DNA from: Gemmatimonadota bacterium
Lineage (GTDB): Bacteria; Gemmatimonadota; Gemmatimonadetes; Longimicrobiales; Gaopeijiaceae
Direction: 5' to 3'
NCBI GenBank assembly: GCA_028873845.1
Contig: JAPPNO010000021.1
Span: forward strand, 1 to 45,978
Length of the DNA: 45,978 nt
A program made the translations under genes and the position numbers. The notes beneath the pieces were generated by a model. It was not told the DNA's origin. It ran no database searches and saw only the letters and a list, made by a program, of their open reading frames with translations. Positions 33,993 through 42,646 of the stretch are shown piece after piece (positions within the stretch are counted from its first letter, which is position 1; every line of letters begins with the position of its first letter).

Positions 33993-35192
33993 CTACCCGG
34001 ATCGTAGCGGCGCCGTGTCCGCGAAGGCCCGCCGGTACAGGCGGCGGGTTCGAGCCGTGAGCTCGACGCCGCGCCGCGCCATGGCCCGGGCCGCGGTCCC
34101 GAGGAACCCGTCAATCTCATGATCCACAAGTCCGCCGGGGCCTCCCCACGAAAACGGCGGCACATCTCTCGGCATCATGCCCCCCCCGAAGAGGTTCGCC
34201 CCCGCACCGACGGTGGCGCCCGTGTCGAGGAGCGTGCCGATCCCGGTGCGGACATGGTCGCCGAGCAGACATCCGGCCTTGGTCAGACCGGTGTCGATCG
34301 TGGTCCCGGCCGCTGCCGCCCGCACCGTACCGAAGGTGTTCTTCAGGTCGGAGTTGCTGGTCATCGCGCCCAGGTTCACCCACTTGCCCACCACCGAGTG
34401 TCCCAGGAAGCCGTCGTGGGCCTTGTTCGCGAACCCCAGAATCACGCTCGCCTCGACCTCGCCCCGCACCTTGCAGACGGGCCCGATGCCGACGTTCTCG
34501 AGCACGCCGCCCAGCACCGTCGACCGGCGGCCGATGTACGCCGGCCCCGCAAGCCGGCACGGGGCCTGCACACTCGCACCGGCGTCCACGATCACGGGAC
34601 CGTTTCGCGTGTCGAGGACGGCTCCCGGCTCGACAATCGCGCGTTCGCCCACGCTGACGCCCCCCCTGCCGATCCGGTGAACCCCCGGGGGCACCTCCTC
34701 GTGCGGGAATCTCACGCCGTCGGCCCGTAGGCGGTCCCCGTTCTTCGCCATGAGTTCCCACGCCGATCGGAGAAGCGTCCCGTCGAGGCCGGTTTCCGGC
34801 CAGTCCGGCCACTCCCCATCCTGGATCGATGCAGGGAACTCCGTCCCGTCCGGGACCCAGATGCCGACCGGTTCCGCCTGTTTCGTTGTGAGCAGAGCGG
34901 GCCGGCGAAAAGAGATGTCTCGCGCGTCGCAGGCGAACCGGCCGGACAGAATGAGTCGATCCCCGTCGTTCCCGACGCTGTCCGGGGTCACGCAGCGGGG
35001 TGCGCCGGGCTCATCGAAGTCAAGGAGGGCGTCTCCGGCAAGGTGGCCCTCGCACTTCAGTCCCCACACGCGTTCCACGCGGGCGCGCAGCGTCTCCGTG
35101 CCGAAAAGGAGTTCGCCGGCCGGGCGTGTCACCGTGAAGGGATGCCAATCGCGGGCCACCGCGTCGTCGAAGAGGAAGAGACGCGCAGGCAT
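33993..35192 (-). CDS. GlmU-like sugar nucleotidyltransferase/acyltransferase (TIGR03991-type)
   Basis: Protein of 399 residues. The N-terminal part (to about 150) is a divergent nucleotidyltransferase-like region without the usual LAAGxGTRM motif, opening LFLFDDAVARDWHPFTVTRPAGELLFG. The second half is a left-handed beta-helix of hexapeptide repeats (about 165-350, for example VGERAIVEPGAVLD, LGGVLENVGIG, GFLGHSVVGKWVNLG) ending in a helical tail. This layout matches the alternative GlmU-like family of Bacteroidota and relatives, proposed to make UDP-GlcNAc. The start ATG 35192 shares one base with the stop of manC (TGATG). Substrate is inferred from family. Confidence 0.85.
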   Translation of the reverse strand: MPARLFLFDDAVARDWHPFTVTRPAGELLFGTETLRARVERVWGLKCEGHLAGDALLDFDEPGAPRCVTPDSVGNDGDRLILSGRFACDARDISFRRPALLTTKQAEPVGIWVPDGTEFPASIQDGEWPDWPETGLDGTLLRSAWELMAKNGDRLRADGVRFPHEEVPPGVHRIGRGGVSVGERAIVEPGAVLDTRNGPVIVDAGASVQAPCRLAGPAYIGRRSTVLGGVLENVGIGPVCKVRGEVEASVILGFANKAHDGFLGHSVVGKWVNLGAMTSNSDLKNTFGTVRAAAAGTTIDTGLTKAGCLLGDHVRTGIGTLLDTGATVGAGANLFGGGMMPRDVPPFSWGGPGGLVDHEIDGFLGTAARAMARRGVELTARTRRLYRRAFADTAPLRSG

Positions 35193-36271
35193 CAACCGGA
35201 CACCGGATCGCGCCCGTGGCCGGAACCCGGTTCAAGCAGGTGCCGGGGCAGATCGCGCAGGTAGTCCTTCAGCCGGGGCGACTCGGAGCGCGGCATGACC
35301 AGCGTGACGTGCTCCGTCTGCACGACGAGCAGATCTTCCACACCCAGCAGCGCCAGGCGTCCACTTGCCGCCACCGCGATGTTGCCCCCCGATCCGGACA
35401 GGTGAACTTCGCCCTCGCACACGTTGCCGTCTTCGTCGGCGAACCGGTTGCGTGCCAGCGCCTCCCAGCTTCCGACATCGTCCCAGCGAAAGCCGGCATC
35501 GATGCAGGCGACCCTTCCGCTTCGCTCCAGGACCGCTTTGTCGACGCTGATCCTTGCGGTCTCCTCGAAGAAGGCGGCGGGATCTCCGTCTTCGAGGTGC
35601 GTGAGCGCGTTGGCCACCTCGGGCGCGCATCGCTCCAGTTCACGCAGGAACACGCCGGCCGCCCACACGAAGATTCCCGTGTTCCAGCGGTAGCCCTCGT
35701 CGATGTACCGGGCGGCCGCGGCGGGATCGGGTTTCTCCACGAAGGCGCCGACCCGGTATGCGCGATGCCCCGCCGGAGCTTCCAGCTCTTCGCCGGGGCG
35801 GATGTAGCCGTAGCCGGTTTCGGGGCGGTCGGGCGCGACGGCCACGGTGAGCAGAAGCCGCTCCCGGCGCGCGATCTCGACGGCGGCGCCCAGGACGTCC
35901 CGGAAGGCCTGCACCGGTTCGATGATGTGATCGGAGTGGAGCGAAATCATGATCGCGCCGGGATCGCGCCGGTGGACTTCCCACGCGGCGCGGGCCAGCA
36001 CCGGGCCGGTGCCCATCGGACGGGTCTCCACCAGGAAGGACTCGCGCCCGAGTCCGGTAGCGGCCTGAATGGGCGTCACGAGGCCTTCGCCGGCCAGGAC
36101 CCGCACCTGCTCGGCTGCGACCAGGCCCCGTACGCGCTCGATCGTATCGGCGATCAGGGGCCGGGGGCTGGCCAGCGGCAACAGCTGTTTCGGGCGTTCG
36201 GGCGTGCTCAGGGGCCAGAACCTGTGTCCGGCGCCGCCCGCAAGGATCGTGACCCACACCGAGGCAGTCAC
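35192..36271 (-). CDS. manC: Mannose-1-phosphate guanylyltransferase
   Basis: Enzyme of 359 residues that forms GDP-mannose from mannose-1-phosphate and GTP for glycan or lipopolysaccharide synthesis. The NTP-binding motif LAGGAGHRFWPLSTPERPKQ is at about residues 10-29; SDHII near 110, the acceptor region FVEKPD, WNTGIFVW and DDVGSW complete the family pattern. It lacks the C-terminal isomerase domain of bifunctional ManC/AlgA, so it is a single-function enzyme. Start is GTG 36271. It leads a minus-strand string with the GlmU-like and MBL-hydrolase genes. Confidence 0.94.
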   Translation of the reverse strand: MTASVWVTILAGGAGHRFWPLSTPERPKQLLPLASPRPLIADTIERVRGLVAAEQVRVLAGEGLVTPIQAATGLGRESFLVETRPMGTGPVLARAAWEVHRRDPGAIMISLHSDHIIEPVQAFRDVLGAAVEIARRERLLLTVAVAPDRPETGYGYIRPGEELEAPAGHRAYRVGAFVEKPDPAAAARYIDEGYRWNTGIFVWAAGVFLRELERCAPEVANALTHLEDGDPAAFFEETARISVDKAVLERSGRVACIDAGFRWDDVGSWEALARNRFADEDGNVCEGEVHLSGSGGNIAVAASGRLALLGVEDLLVVQTEHVTLVMPRSESPRLKDYLRDLPRHLLEPGSGHGRDPVSG

Positions 36272-36507
36272 GGTCGCGAACGACTTCCTGGCGCGGGATG
36301 GCGTCGGGACCCGGCGGATCGGGCCGCGAGCGGTGCGGCTGCCGTTTCACCCATGTAGTGTTCTCCGCATGCCTGGCCGCACGTTGGCAGGAATCCTCCC
36401 CGCATTCGGATTGCGATGCGAGCGCGCCGGATCGCCGCGCTCGACAGTCCACAATAGTAACGATAACGAGAGTTGACCCGAATGATCCGCGACGGGTAGA
36501 TTGAGCC
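36272..36507. other. Divergent promoter region between manC and the lipoprotein gene
   Basis: A 236-bp divergent gap. It contains tandem TAACGA (36458-36463 and 36464-36469) in a locally AT-rich stretch, then TTGACC (36473-36478) and TAGATT (36497-36502). The last two are spaced by 18 bp and would place the transcription start at or beside the ATG of the lipoprotein. No gene is visible in the rest. Confidence 0.4.
36473..36502 (+). promoter_or_regulatory. Possible promoter for the lipoprotein gene, near-leaderless
   Basis: TTGACC at 36473-36478 and TAGATT at 36497-36502, 18 bp apart, resemble -35 and -10 boxes. Start of transcription 6-7 nt downstream would coincide with the ATG at 36508, giving a leaderless message. 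The gene has no good ribosome-binding site, which agrees. The boxes are imperfect. Confidence 0.3.
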
Positions 36508-37062
36508 ATGAAGATTCGCAATCTGGCGCTGGTGATCGCCGTCAGCACGGGCCTCCTCGCCTCGTGCGGTGACGACCCGTTCGCTCTCAACTGGGTCGAA
36601 GACCCCGACACGGTCGAGCTGTACGTCCTGTCGCGTCCCGAGACCAACCTGCTTTCGGCGTTCGACTTCTTCAGCCGCATCCCGAAGAGGCTGGAGGCCC
36701 CGACCACGGGCGACCTGTGGGACCTGACGGTGGACTACCGGGACGGGCAGTTCGTCTGGCTTCCCCCGGGCGCCCTGGGGATCACCTCGGACGCCGCCCT
36801 CGCGACCCTCGAGGGCCACACCTTCGACTCGGCCGAGGAAGCTCCCGCCGATACCGCGGCGTATGTGGGCGACGCCCCGATCCCGATCCGGTTCGACCCG
36901 ATCTACGTCATCCGCACGCGGCGTCACCAGGGCACCTTCTCCGTGTGCAACTACTACGGGAAGATCGAGGTCCTCGAGACGGACACCATTGTCGGGACGG
37001 TCCGGTTCCAGTTCGATGTGAACCGCATCTGCAACAGCCGCGACCTCGTCCCGCCGGATTGA
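36508..37062 (+). CDS. Hypothetical lipoprotein
   Basis: A 184-residue protein with a lipoprotein signal: basic MKIRN, hydrophobic LALVIAVSTG and the lipobox LLASC with Cys20 followed by Gly-Asp-Asp, which favours the periplasmic-facing outer or inner membrane. The mature part is acidic with two further cysteines in VCNYYGK and RICNSRD that could form a disulfide. No family was recognised. It stands alone between divergent manC and serS. Upstream there is no ribosome-binding site. Confidence 0.8.
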   Translation: MKIRNLALVIAVSTGLLASCGDDPFALNWVEDPDTVELYVLSRPETNLLSAFDFFSRIPKRLEAPTTGDLWDLTVDYRDGQFVWLPPGALGITSDAALATLEGHTFDSAEEAPADTAAYVGDAPIPIRFDPIYVIRTRRHQGTFSVCNYYGKIEVLETDTIVGTVRFQFDVNRICNSRDLVPPD

Positions 37063-37155
37063 CCGCTCATGGAGAAAGGCACCCCGGCGGGCCGGCGCCG
37101 ATGCATCCGCGCGGGCATGTCCGCAGTCCGCTGACGGCCCGCGTGGTTCTCTGAA

Positions 37156-38439
37156 ATGCTGGACATCAGGGTTTTGCGCCGTGATCCGGAGGGTGTTGGT
37201 GCGGCGTTGGCGCGGCGGGGGACGGATGGGATCGCCGGGGTGGTCATGGCTGTTGCCGGCCGGGATCGGACCCGGCGCGAGGCGCTGGGGCGCGTCAACG
37301 ACCTGAAGGCGCTCAGGAACCGGGTCTCGAAGCGGATCGGCGAGGCGAAGCGGCAGGGGGGCGACGCGCAGGCCGAGATCGCGAGGATGCGCGAGGTCGG
37401 CGCGGAGATCGCGGAGCTCGACGCCCAGGTGGCGGCCGCCGATGCGTGGATCGCGGAGCAGCTCGCGGTCATCCCGAACCTGCCCGGCGAACGGGTGCCC
37501 ACCGGCGGCGAGTCGGCCAACGAGATCGTGCGCGGATGGGGCACGCCGCCGCGATTCCCCTTCACCCCACGGCCCCACTGGGAACTGGGCGAGTCGCTGG
37601 GGATCCTCGACCTGGCTGCGGGCGTCCGGGTGTCGGGGTCCGGGTTCTTCGTGTTGCGGGGCAGGGGCGCCGCCCTGCAGAGAGGGCTCATCAACTGGAT
37701 GATCGGCCTGCACGCGGCCGACCACGGCTACACCGAGCTCCGGGTCCCCTACCTGGTTCGCGAGAGTACCATGACGGGCACGGGACAGCTGCCCAAGTTC
37801 GCCGACGAGTCGTACGTGACGCCGCGCGACGGACTCTGGCTGATCCCGACGGCCGAGGTGCCGGTGACGAACATTCACCGGGGCGAGATCCTGCCCGCGG
37901 ACACGCTGCCCCGCAAGTACGTGGCCTATTCGCCGTGTTTCCGGAGAGAAGCGGGCGCGGCGGGCAAGGACACCCGCGGGATGCTTCGGGTGCACCAGTT
38001 CGACAAGGTGGAGCTGGTACGCTTCGAGCAGCCGGAGGCGAGTGCCGCGGCCCTGGAGGAGCTGACGGGCCACGCGTGCCGCATTCTGGAACTGCTGGGG
38101 CTCACCTACCGGGTCGTGCTGCTCGCGTCCGGCGACCTCGGATTCTCGGCTTCGCTGACCTACGACCTGGAGGTCTGGGCGCCGGGCGTGGAACAGTGGC
38201 TCGAGGTTTCGAGCTGCTCGACCTTCACCGACTACCAGGCGCGGCGGGCCGGCATCCGGTTCCGCAGGTCGCAGGGTTCCGGCACCGAGTTCGTTCACAC
38301 GCTGAACGGGTCCGCGCTGGCTCTGCCGCGGCTCATGGTGGCCCTGCTGGAGACCTTCCAGCAGGAGGACGGGTCGGTGCGGCTCCCCTCCGTTCTGGCT
38401 CCGGTGCTGGGCTTCGACGAGATCGGGCCGGGAGGGTGA
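37156..38439 (+). CDS. serS: Seryl-tRNA synthetase
   Basis: Class II aminoacyl-tRNA synthetase of 427 residues charging tRNA-Ser and tRNA-Sec. The N-terminal coiled-coil arm (about 30-105) that grips the tRNA variable arm is present. Catalytic motifs: LIPTAEVPVTN, motif 2 FRREAGAAGKDTRGMLRVHQF, and motif 3 around EVSSCSTFTDYQARRAGIRFR with its serine/ATP contacts, listed from about residue 235 to 375. Length and organisation are normal. ATG 37156 opens directly with the conserved MLDIRVLRRDPE. Confidence 0.97.
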   Translation: MLDIRVLRRDPEGVGAALARRGTDGIAGVVMAVAGRDRTRREALGRVNDLKALRNRVSKRIGEAKRQGGDAQAEIARMREVGAEIAELDAQVAAADAWIAEQLAVIPNLPGERVPTGGESANEIVRGWGTPPRFPFTPRPHWELGESLGILDLAAGVRVSGSGFFVLRGRGAALQRGLINWMIGLHAADHGYTELRVPYLVRESTMTGTGQLPKFADESYVTPRDGLWLIPTAEVPVTNIHRGEILPADTLPRKYVAYSPCFRREAGAAGKDTRGMLRVHQFDKVELVRFEQPEASAAALEELTGHACRILELLGLTYRVVLLASGDLGFSASLTYDLEVWAPGVEQWLEVSSCSTFTDYQARRAGIRFRRSQGSGTEFVHTLNGSALALPRLMVALLETFQQEDGSVRLPSVLAPVLGFDEIGPGG

Positions 38440-38482
38440 GCCGCGTCGGCGGATCCCGGTCCGGTCCGGACGGACGGAGTCG

Positions 38483-39712
38483 ATGAAGAGAGGGAAGGGT
38501 GCGCGCGCCGGCGCCAGGAGGCGGGATCCGCGTACCTGGCAGCTCGCTCTGGGCATCCTCTTCTTCGCGCTGCTGGTCTTCTACATGGTCTACACCGCCC
38601 AGATCGTGCGCTCCCGCCAGGCCGACGCCGAGATCTTCTCGCGCATCTACACCGAGGTGCAGAACGGGCTCACCAGCCAGGATCCCGGTGCCCCCGTGGC
38701 GGCCCTGACCAACCTGCAGCGCCTGATCCTCGAGCTCGGCGTGCCGTTTGTGGTCACCTCGGGCCCGGAGCGCAACTACTACGCCCACGCCAATCTCCCG
38801 TTCGACGTCTCCGATCCGCCCACACCCGGCGATACCGTGCGCATCCTTCGCTACGCCGACGAGCTGGATCTGCGCAACGAACCGGAGGGCGATCCCGCCA
38901 GCCAGCTGGTTCACTACGGAATCACGCCCGAGACGGCCCGGCTGCAGTGGATTCCCTTCCTCTGGGCCGCGGGGCTCCTGCTCACGGTCCTGCTCGCGGT
39001 CACCTTCTTCCGCTACCAGCGGCTCAGCGCCGCGGAGCAGGCGTGGACGGCGATGGCCCGGGAGCTGGCCCATCAGCTCGGCACGCCCATCAGCTCCCTT
39101 CAGGGATGGGTGGAGGTGCTGGGGCTGTCACGCGAGGCGCGTCCCGGCGACATGGGCCAGGCGGAGATCGCATCGGCCATCGGCGAGGACCTGGTTCGCC
39201 TGGAGCGGGTCAGCCGGCGCTTCGAACTGATCGGCCGGGATCCGGAGCTCAAGCGCGTTTCGCTGGGCGTGGTGATCGACGAACTGCGCAACTACATGAG
39301 GGCGAGGCTGCCCCGCCTGGGTCCGGGCGTCGCCCTCCACGTCGACGTTCCCGACGACCTTCCGGATGTGCAGGGCCACCAGGTTCTCCTGGCCTGGGCG
39401 CTGGAGAACGTCGTCAAGAACGCCCTGGACGCCATGGCGGGCACCGGCGGGTCCATCACCATTTCGGCCCGCGCGGCCGAGCGGCGCTGGGTCGTCGTGC
39501 GCATCCGCGATACGGGACCGGGCGTCCCGCTCGAGATCCGGGACCGGGTGTTCGACCCGGGCGTCAGCACGAAATCGGGGGGATGGGGCGTCGGTCTGAC
39601 GCTCACGCGGAGAATCGTCGAGGGCGTCCACCGCGGGCGCATCGAGCTGCTGGACCGGGGCGAGCGCGGCGTTACGTTCCAGGCCCGGCTTCCGCGCGCG
39701 GCGGACGCGTGA
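38483..39712 (+). CDS. Sensor histidine kinase with a variant H-box
   Basis: Membrane kinase of 409 residues. A basic N-terminus is followed by TM1 (19-40), an extracytoplasmic region of about 115 residues, TM2 (157-177), the dimerisation/phosphoacceptor helix and a C-terminal ATPase with N-box ENVVKNALDAM, G1 DTGPGVP and G2 GGWGVGLTLTRR. The H-box is LAHQLGTPISSLQGW: His197 is present but the following acidic residue is Gln198, with Thr201 at the phosphatase position. No response regulator lies beside it, so its partner is elsewhere. It ends 8 bp before the helicase start, possibly one transcript with serS and pcrA. Confidence 0.92.
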   Translation: MKRGKGARAGARRRDPRTWQLALGILFFALLVFYMVYTAQIVRSRQADAEIFSRIYTEVQNGLTSQDPGAPVAALTNLQRLILELGVPFVVTSGPERNYYAHANLPFDVSDPPTPGDTVRILRYADELDLRNEPEGDPASQLVHYGITPETARLQWIPFLWAAGLLLTVLLAVTFFRYQRLSAAEQAWTAMARELAHQLGTPISSLQGWVEVLGLSREARPGDMGQAEIASAIGEDLVRLERVSRRFELIGRDPELKRVSLGVVIDELRNYMRARLPRLGPGVALHVDVPDDLPDVQGHQVLLAWALENVVKNALDAMAGTGGSITISARAAERRWVVVRIRDTGPGVPLEIRDRVFDPGVSTKSGGWGVGLTLTRRIVEGVHRGRIELLDRGERGVTFQARLPRAADA

Positions 39713-39719
39713 AGGCTCC

Positions 39720-41969
39720 TTGCTCGAAGCCCTGAACCCCGAGCAGCGCCGCGCGGTCGAGCACTTCGAGGGCCCGTGCCTCGTCCTGGCCGGCGCGGGA
39801 TCCGGGAAGACGCGCGTGCTCACCACCCGGGTGTGCCAACTGGTCATGGAGCACGGGGTGCCTGCCGACCGGATCCTGGCGGTCACCTTCACGAACAAGG
39901 CGGCGCAGGAGATGCGCGAGCGGGTCGTGTCGATGCTGGGCGGCGATCCGAAGGGCATCTGGATGAGCACCTTTCACGCCCTCGGCGCCCGCCTCATGCG
40001 GCGCCATGCGCCCGAACTGGGCTGGACCCGCGCCTTCACGATCCGCGACGCGGACCAGTCGCTCCGCGAGGTCAAAAAGGCACAAAAGAGCGTGGACATC
40101 GACCCGCTGCAGTGCTCCCCGCGCGCCGTCCGCGACCGCATCTCCGACGCGAAGAACCACCTGGTCGGCGTGGAGGAGTTCAGGGAGCGATACGGCAGCC
40201 AAGACCTCTTCCTGAGCCGCGTCGCCATCGTGTACGGTGCCTACCAGGAAGCGCTGAAGCGACAGGACGCGATGGACTTCGACGACCTCCTCGTCCTGCC
40301 GGTCCGTCTGTTCGAGAACAACCCCGAGCTGCTCGGCAGGTACCAGCGGCTCTTCTCCTTCATCCTCGTCGACGAGTACCAGGACACCAACCGGGCCCAG
40401 TTCAGGCTGCTGGAGCTGCTGGCCGCGGACCACGCCAACCTCATGGTGGTGGGCGACGACGACCAGAGCATCTACGGATGGCGGGGCGCGGACATCCGCA
40501 ACATCCTCGACTTCGAGAAGAGCTTTCCGGGGGCGAAGGTGGTGCGGCTGGAGCAGAACTACCGCTCCACGCCGGTCATCCTGGACGCCGCCAACGTCGT
40601 GATCCGGCAGAACCTGGACCGCAAGGAAAAGACGATGCGGACGGACCTCGTGGGGGGCGCGCCCATCACCCTGGTCGAGGCGGCCAGCGAAGCCGACGAG
40701 GGCCGCTGGATCGTCGAGGAGATCGAGCGGCGGATGCTTTCGAACCCCGAGTTCGACCACCGCCATTTCGCGGTCCTCTACCGCACCAACGCCCAGTCGC
40801 GGGCGCTGGAGGACCGCTTCCGGCGGCGGGGCGTGCCCTACCAGATCGTGGGCGGTGTGCGTTTCTACGAGCGCCGCGAGATCCAGGATGTCCTGGCCTA
40901 CCTGCGCCTGGTCGCGAACCCGCTTGACATGGACGCGTTCGACCGCGTGGTGAACTATCCGCGGCGCGGGATCGGGAAGACGTCGCTGGAACGGCTTGCC
41001 CGGTTCGCGCGGGAGTCGGGAACGGACCTGTTCGAGGCGGCGGGGCGGGCGGGGGAGGTTCCGGGGCTGCCTGCGGGGGCCCGGCGGGGGCTGGGGGAAT
41101 TCGCGGGGCTGATCGGCGGGTATCGGGAAAGGGCCGGCCTGCTGACCGCGGGCGAGATCCTGGAGGAGCTGATCGAGGAACTCGACCTTGACGGGCGGTT
41201 GCGCTCCGAGGGGCCCGAGGGACGCGAGCGCGCGGAGAACGTGCTGGAGCTGATCGCGGCGGCCCGGGACTTCGAGGCGGAGCAGGTGATGGAGCTGGAC
41301 GAGGACGACCGCGAGACCTTCACCGACCTCGATCTCTTCCTGCAGCATGTGGCGCTGGTCACGGATCTGGACTTCCATGACTCGGTGGCGGACGCGGTCA
41401 CCCTCATGACGCTCCACAGCGCCAAGGGGCTGGAGTTCCCCGTGGTGTTCATCAGCGGACTGGAAGAGGGACTGTTTCCGCTGCTGCGCGCGTACGACGA
41501 GACGCGGCTGCTGGAAGAGGAGCGGCGCCTCTTCTACGTGGGCATCACCCGGGCCATGGACAGGCTGTACATGACCCATGCGCGGCGGCGGAGAAGGGCG
41601 GGGGAGACCATGTTCGGGCGTCTGTCCACGTTCGTTGGCGTGCTTGAGGACCGAGTGGAGACGAAGTCGACGGATCTGGTTTCGGGGGCCTGGACGGGGT
41701 ATGGGCGGCGGGGGCGGGAGCCGGTGCGGCGGGACTCATCGCGTGCGCCCGGCGAACACGCCGGCGTGGTCGACGACGGGTCGGACTTCAACCAGGACCG
41801 GCCCCGGTACGTGAAGGGCGAGCGGGTCGTGCACCAGACCTTCGGCTCCGGGACGATCGTGGAGATTTCGGGATTCGGGCGGGATCTGAAGGTGGCGGTA
41901 GACTTTGACGGTGCGGGGAGGAAGAAGTTGTTGGTGCGGTATGCGGGGTTGGAGAGGGATTACTTCTAG
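39720..41969 (+). CDS. pcrA: UvrD/PcrA-type DNA helicase
   Basis: Superfamily 1A 3'-5' DNA helicase of 749 residues used in nucleotide excision repair, mismatch repair or replication fork rescue. Motif I LAGAGSGKTRVL (23-34), motif Ia AVTFTNKAAQEM, motif II LVDEYQDTN, motif III GDDDQSIYGWRGAD, motif IV LEQNYRS, motif V LMTLHSAKGLEFPVVF and motif VI FYVGITRAMDRLY are intact. The C-terminal tail has the PcrA-like Tudor module (RVVHQTFGSGTIVEISG and VAVDFDGAGRKKLLV). The TTG start at 39720 follows GAAGG closely. Whether it is functionally UvrD or PcrA cannot be told from sequence. Confidence 0.95.
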   Translation: MLEALNPEQRRAVEHFEGPCLVLAGAGSGKTRVLTTRVCQLVMEHGVPADRILAVTFTNKAAQEMRERVVSMLGGDPKGIWMSTFHALGARLMRRHAPELGWTRAFTIRDADQSLREVKKAQKSVDIDPLQCSPRAVRDRISDAKNHLVGVEEFRERYGSQDLFLSRVAIVYGAYQEALKRQDAMDFDDLLVLPVRLFENNPELLGRYQRLFSFILVDEYQDTNRAQFRLLELLAADHANLMVVGDDDQSIYGWRGADIRNILDFEKSFPGAKVVRLEQNYRSTPVILDAANVVIRQNLDRKEKTMRTDLVGGAPITLVEAASEADEGRWIVEEIERRMLSNPEFDHRHFAVLYRTNAQSRALEDRFRRRGVPYQIVGGVRFYERREIQDVLAYLRLVANPLDMDAFDRVVNYPRRGIGKTSLERLARFARESGTDLFEAAGRAGEVPGLPAGARRGLGEFAGLIGGYRERAGLLTAGEILEELIEELDLDGRLRSEGPEGRERAENVLELIAAARDFEAEQVMELDEDDRETFTDLDLFLQHVALVTDLDFHDSVADAVTLMTLHSAKGLEFPVVFISGLEEGLFPLLRAYDETRLLEEERRLFYVGITRAMDRLYMTHARRRRRAGETMFGRLSTFVGVLEDRVETKSTDLVSGAWTGYGRRGREPVRRDSSRAPGEHAGVVDDGSDFNQDRPRYVKGERVVHQTFGSGTIVEISGFGRDLKVAVDFDGAGRKKLLVRYAGLERDYF

Positions 41970-42198
41970 TTTCCGGTCAGCGCCGGATGTCGACTGTGGT
42001 TGTATTTTTGTCAACTGCAGTTGTCTTTTGGAGCCGATGCCGGAGACGCTCAGTGGAGCGGTGGCTGGTGGTGGCCGGTTTTTCCCTGGACTTCCGCGAA
42101 ATGAAGGGGGGCGCAGCGAGAGCGACGGAGAAGGGGCAGCCAGGAACGGCAAACCGGGCACGACTTTGCCAGAAACGCTTGAGGATCTTTGGATCTCG
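41970..42198. other. Compositionally distinct non-coding stretch after pcrA
   Basis: Lower GC and unlike its neighbours. It has an imperfect direct repeat TCGACTGTGGTTGT (41990-42003) and TCAACTGCAGTTGT (42011-42024) at a 21-bp period, the second copy containing the perfect 12-bp palindrome CAACTGCAGTTG (42012-42023). Open frames on both strands here look non-coding. It may be promoter/operator DNA or acquired sequence. Confidence 0.4.
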
Positions 42199-42606
42199 AT
42201 GGCAGACAATAGCTTCCGAAGATACGCCGATCAACGTTCGGCGCAGGGAGGGCCTGCGGCCGTAGATCAATTTGTTTGCGTAGCCGTCGCTGGTTACGCA
42301 ACAATGGAAGGCAAAGAGCAGTGTGACCTCCTACCGGAATACCTGGGTTGGTGCCCCGTGGTGGGAACCTTTCTTCACAACGATGTCGTAAAGAACCGAC
42401 CCTATTACCCGCTCTTTGAACTCGTTCCCACAAACCCGGTTGAAGGATGCGACATCTTTTTCCTTAGCGTGGTCGAGGAAGACCGCTTTTCGCCGGACGA
42501 CAACCTGGGCACGAACCGGATTCAATGGAACGAGAGTGACGTGTGGCAGTTCTTTGACGAAAACAACGATGATGACCCGGACCTCTCGGCCAAGGTAAGG
42601 TGGTAG
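42199..42606 (+). CDS. Hypothetical protein, possibly a gene remnant with a C2-like segment
   Basis: About 135 residues from ATG 42199, start uncertain; only the part after residue 25 looks protein-like. The segment GCDIFFLSVVEEDRFSPDDNLG followed by WNESDVW and the acidic DENNDDDPDLS resembles the calcium-loop pattern of C2 domains (hydrophobic strand, Asp-rich loop, DxxxG); this is inference. There is no signal peptide, and the sequence upstream in frame has unnatural composition, so the 5' part may have been lost. GC content is lower than in neighbouring genes. It ends 41 bp before the TonB receptor start and could be co-transcribed. Confidence 0.4.
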   Translation: MADNSFRRYADQRSAQGGPAAVDQFVCVAVAGYATMEGKEQCDLLPEYLGWCPVVGTFLHNDVVKNRPYYPLFELVPTNPVEGCDIFFLSVVEEDRFSPDDNLGTNRIQWNESDVWQFFDENNDDDPDLSAKVRW

Positions 42607-42646
42607 GGTGATCCTTGCGCCCAACGGTGACGCCCGAGGACTGTCA

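Noticed and set aside
41977-42270. Minus-strand open frame between pcrA and the TonB receptor
   Set aside because: No start signal or domain is visible; the frame runs through the repeat/palindrome region and its composition is not convincing.
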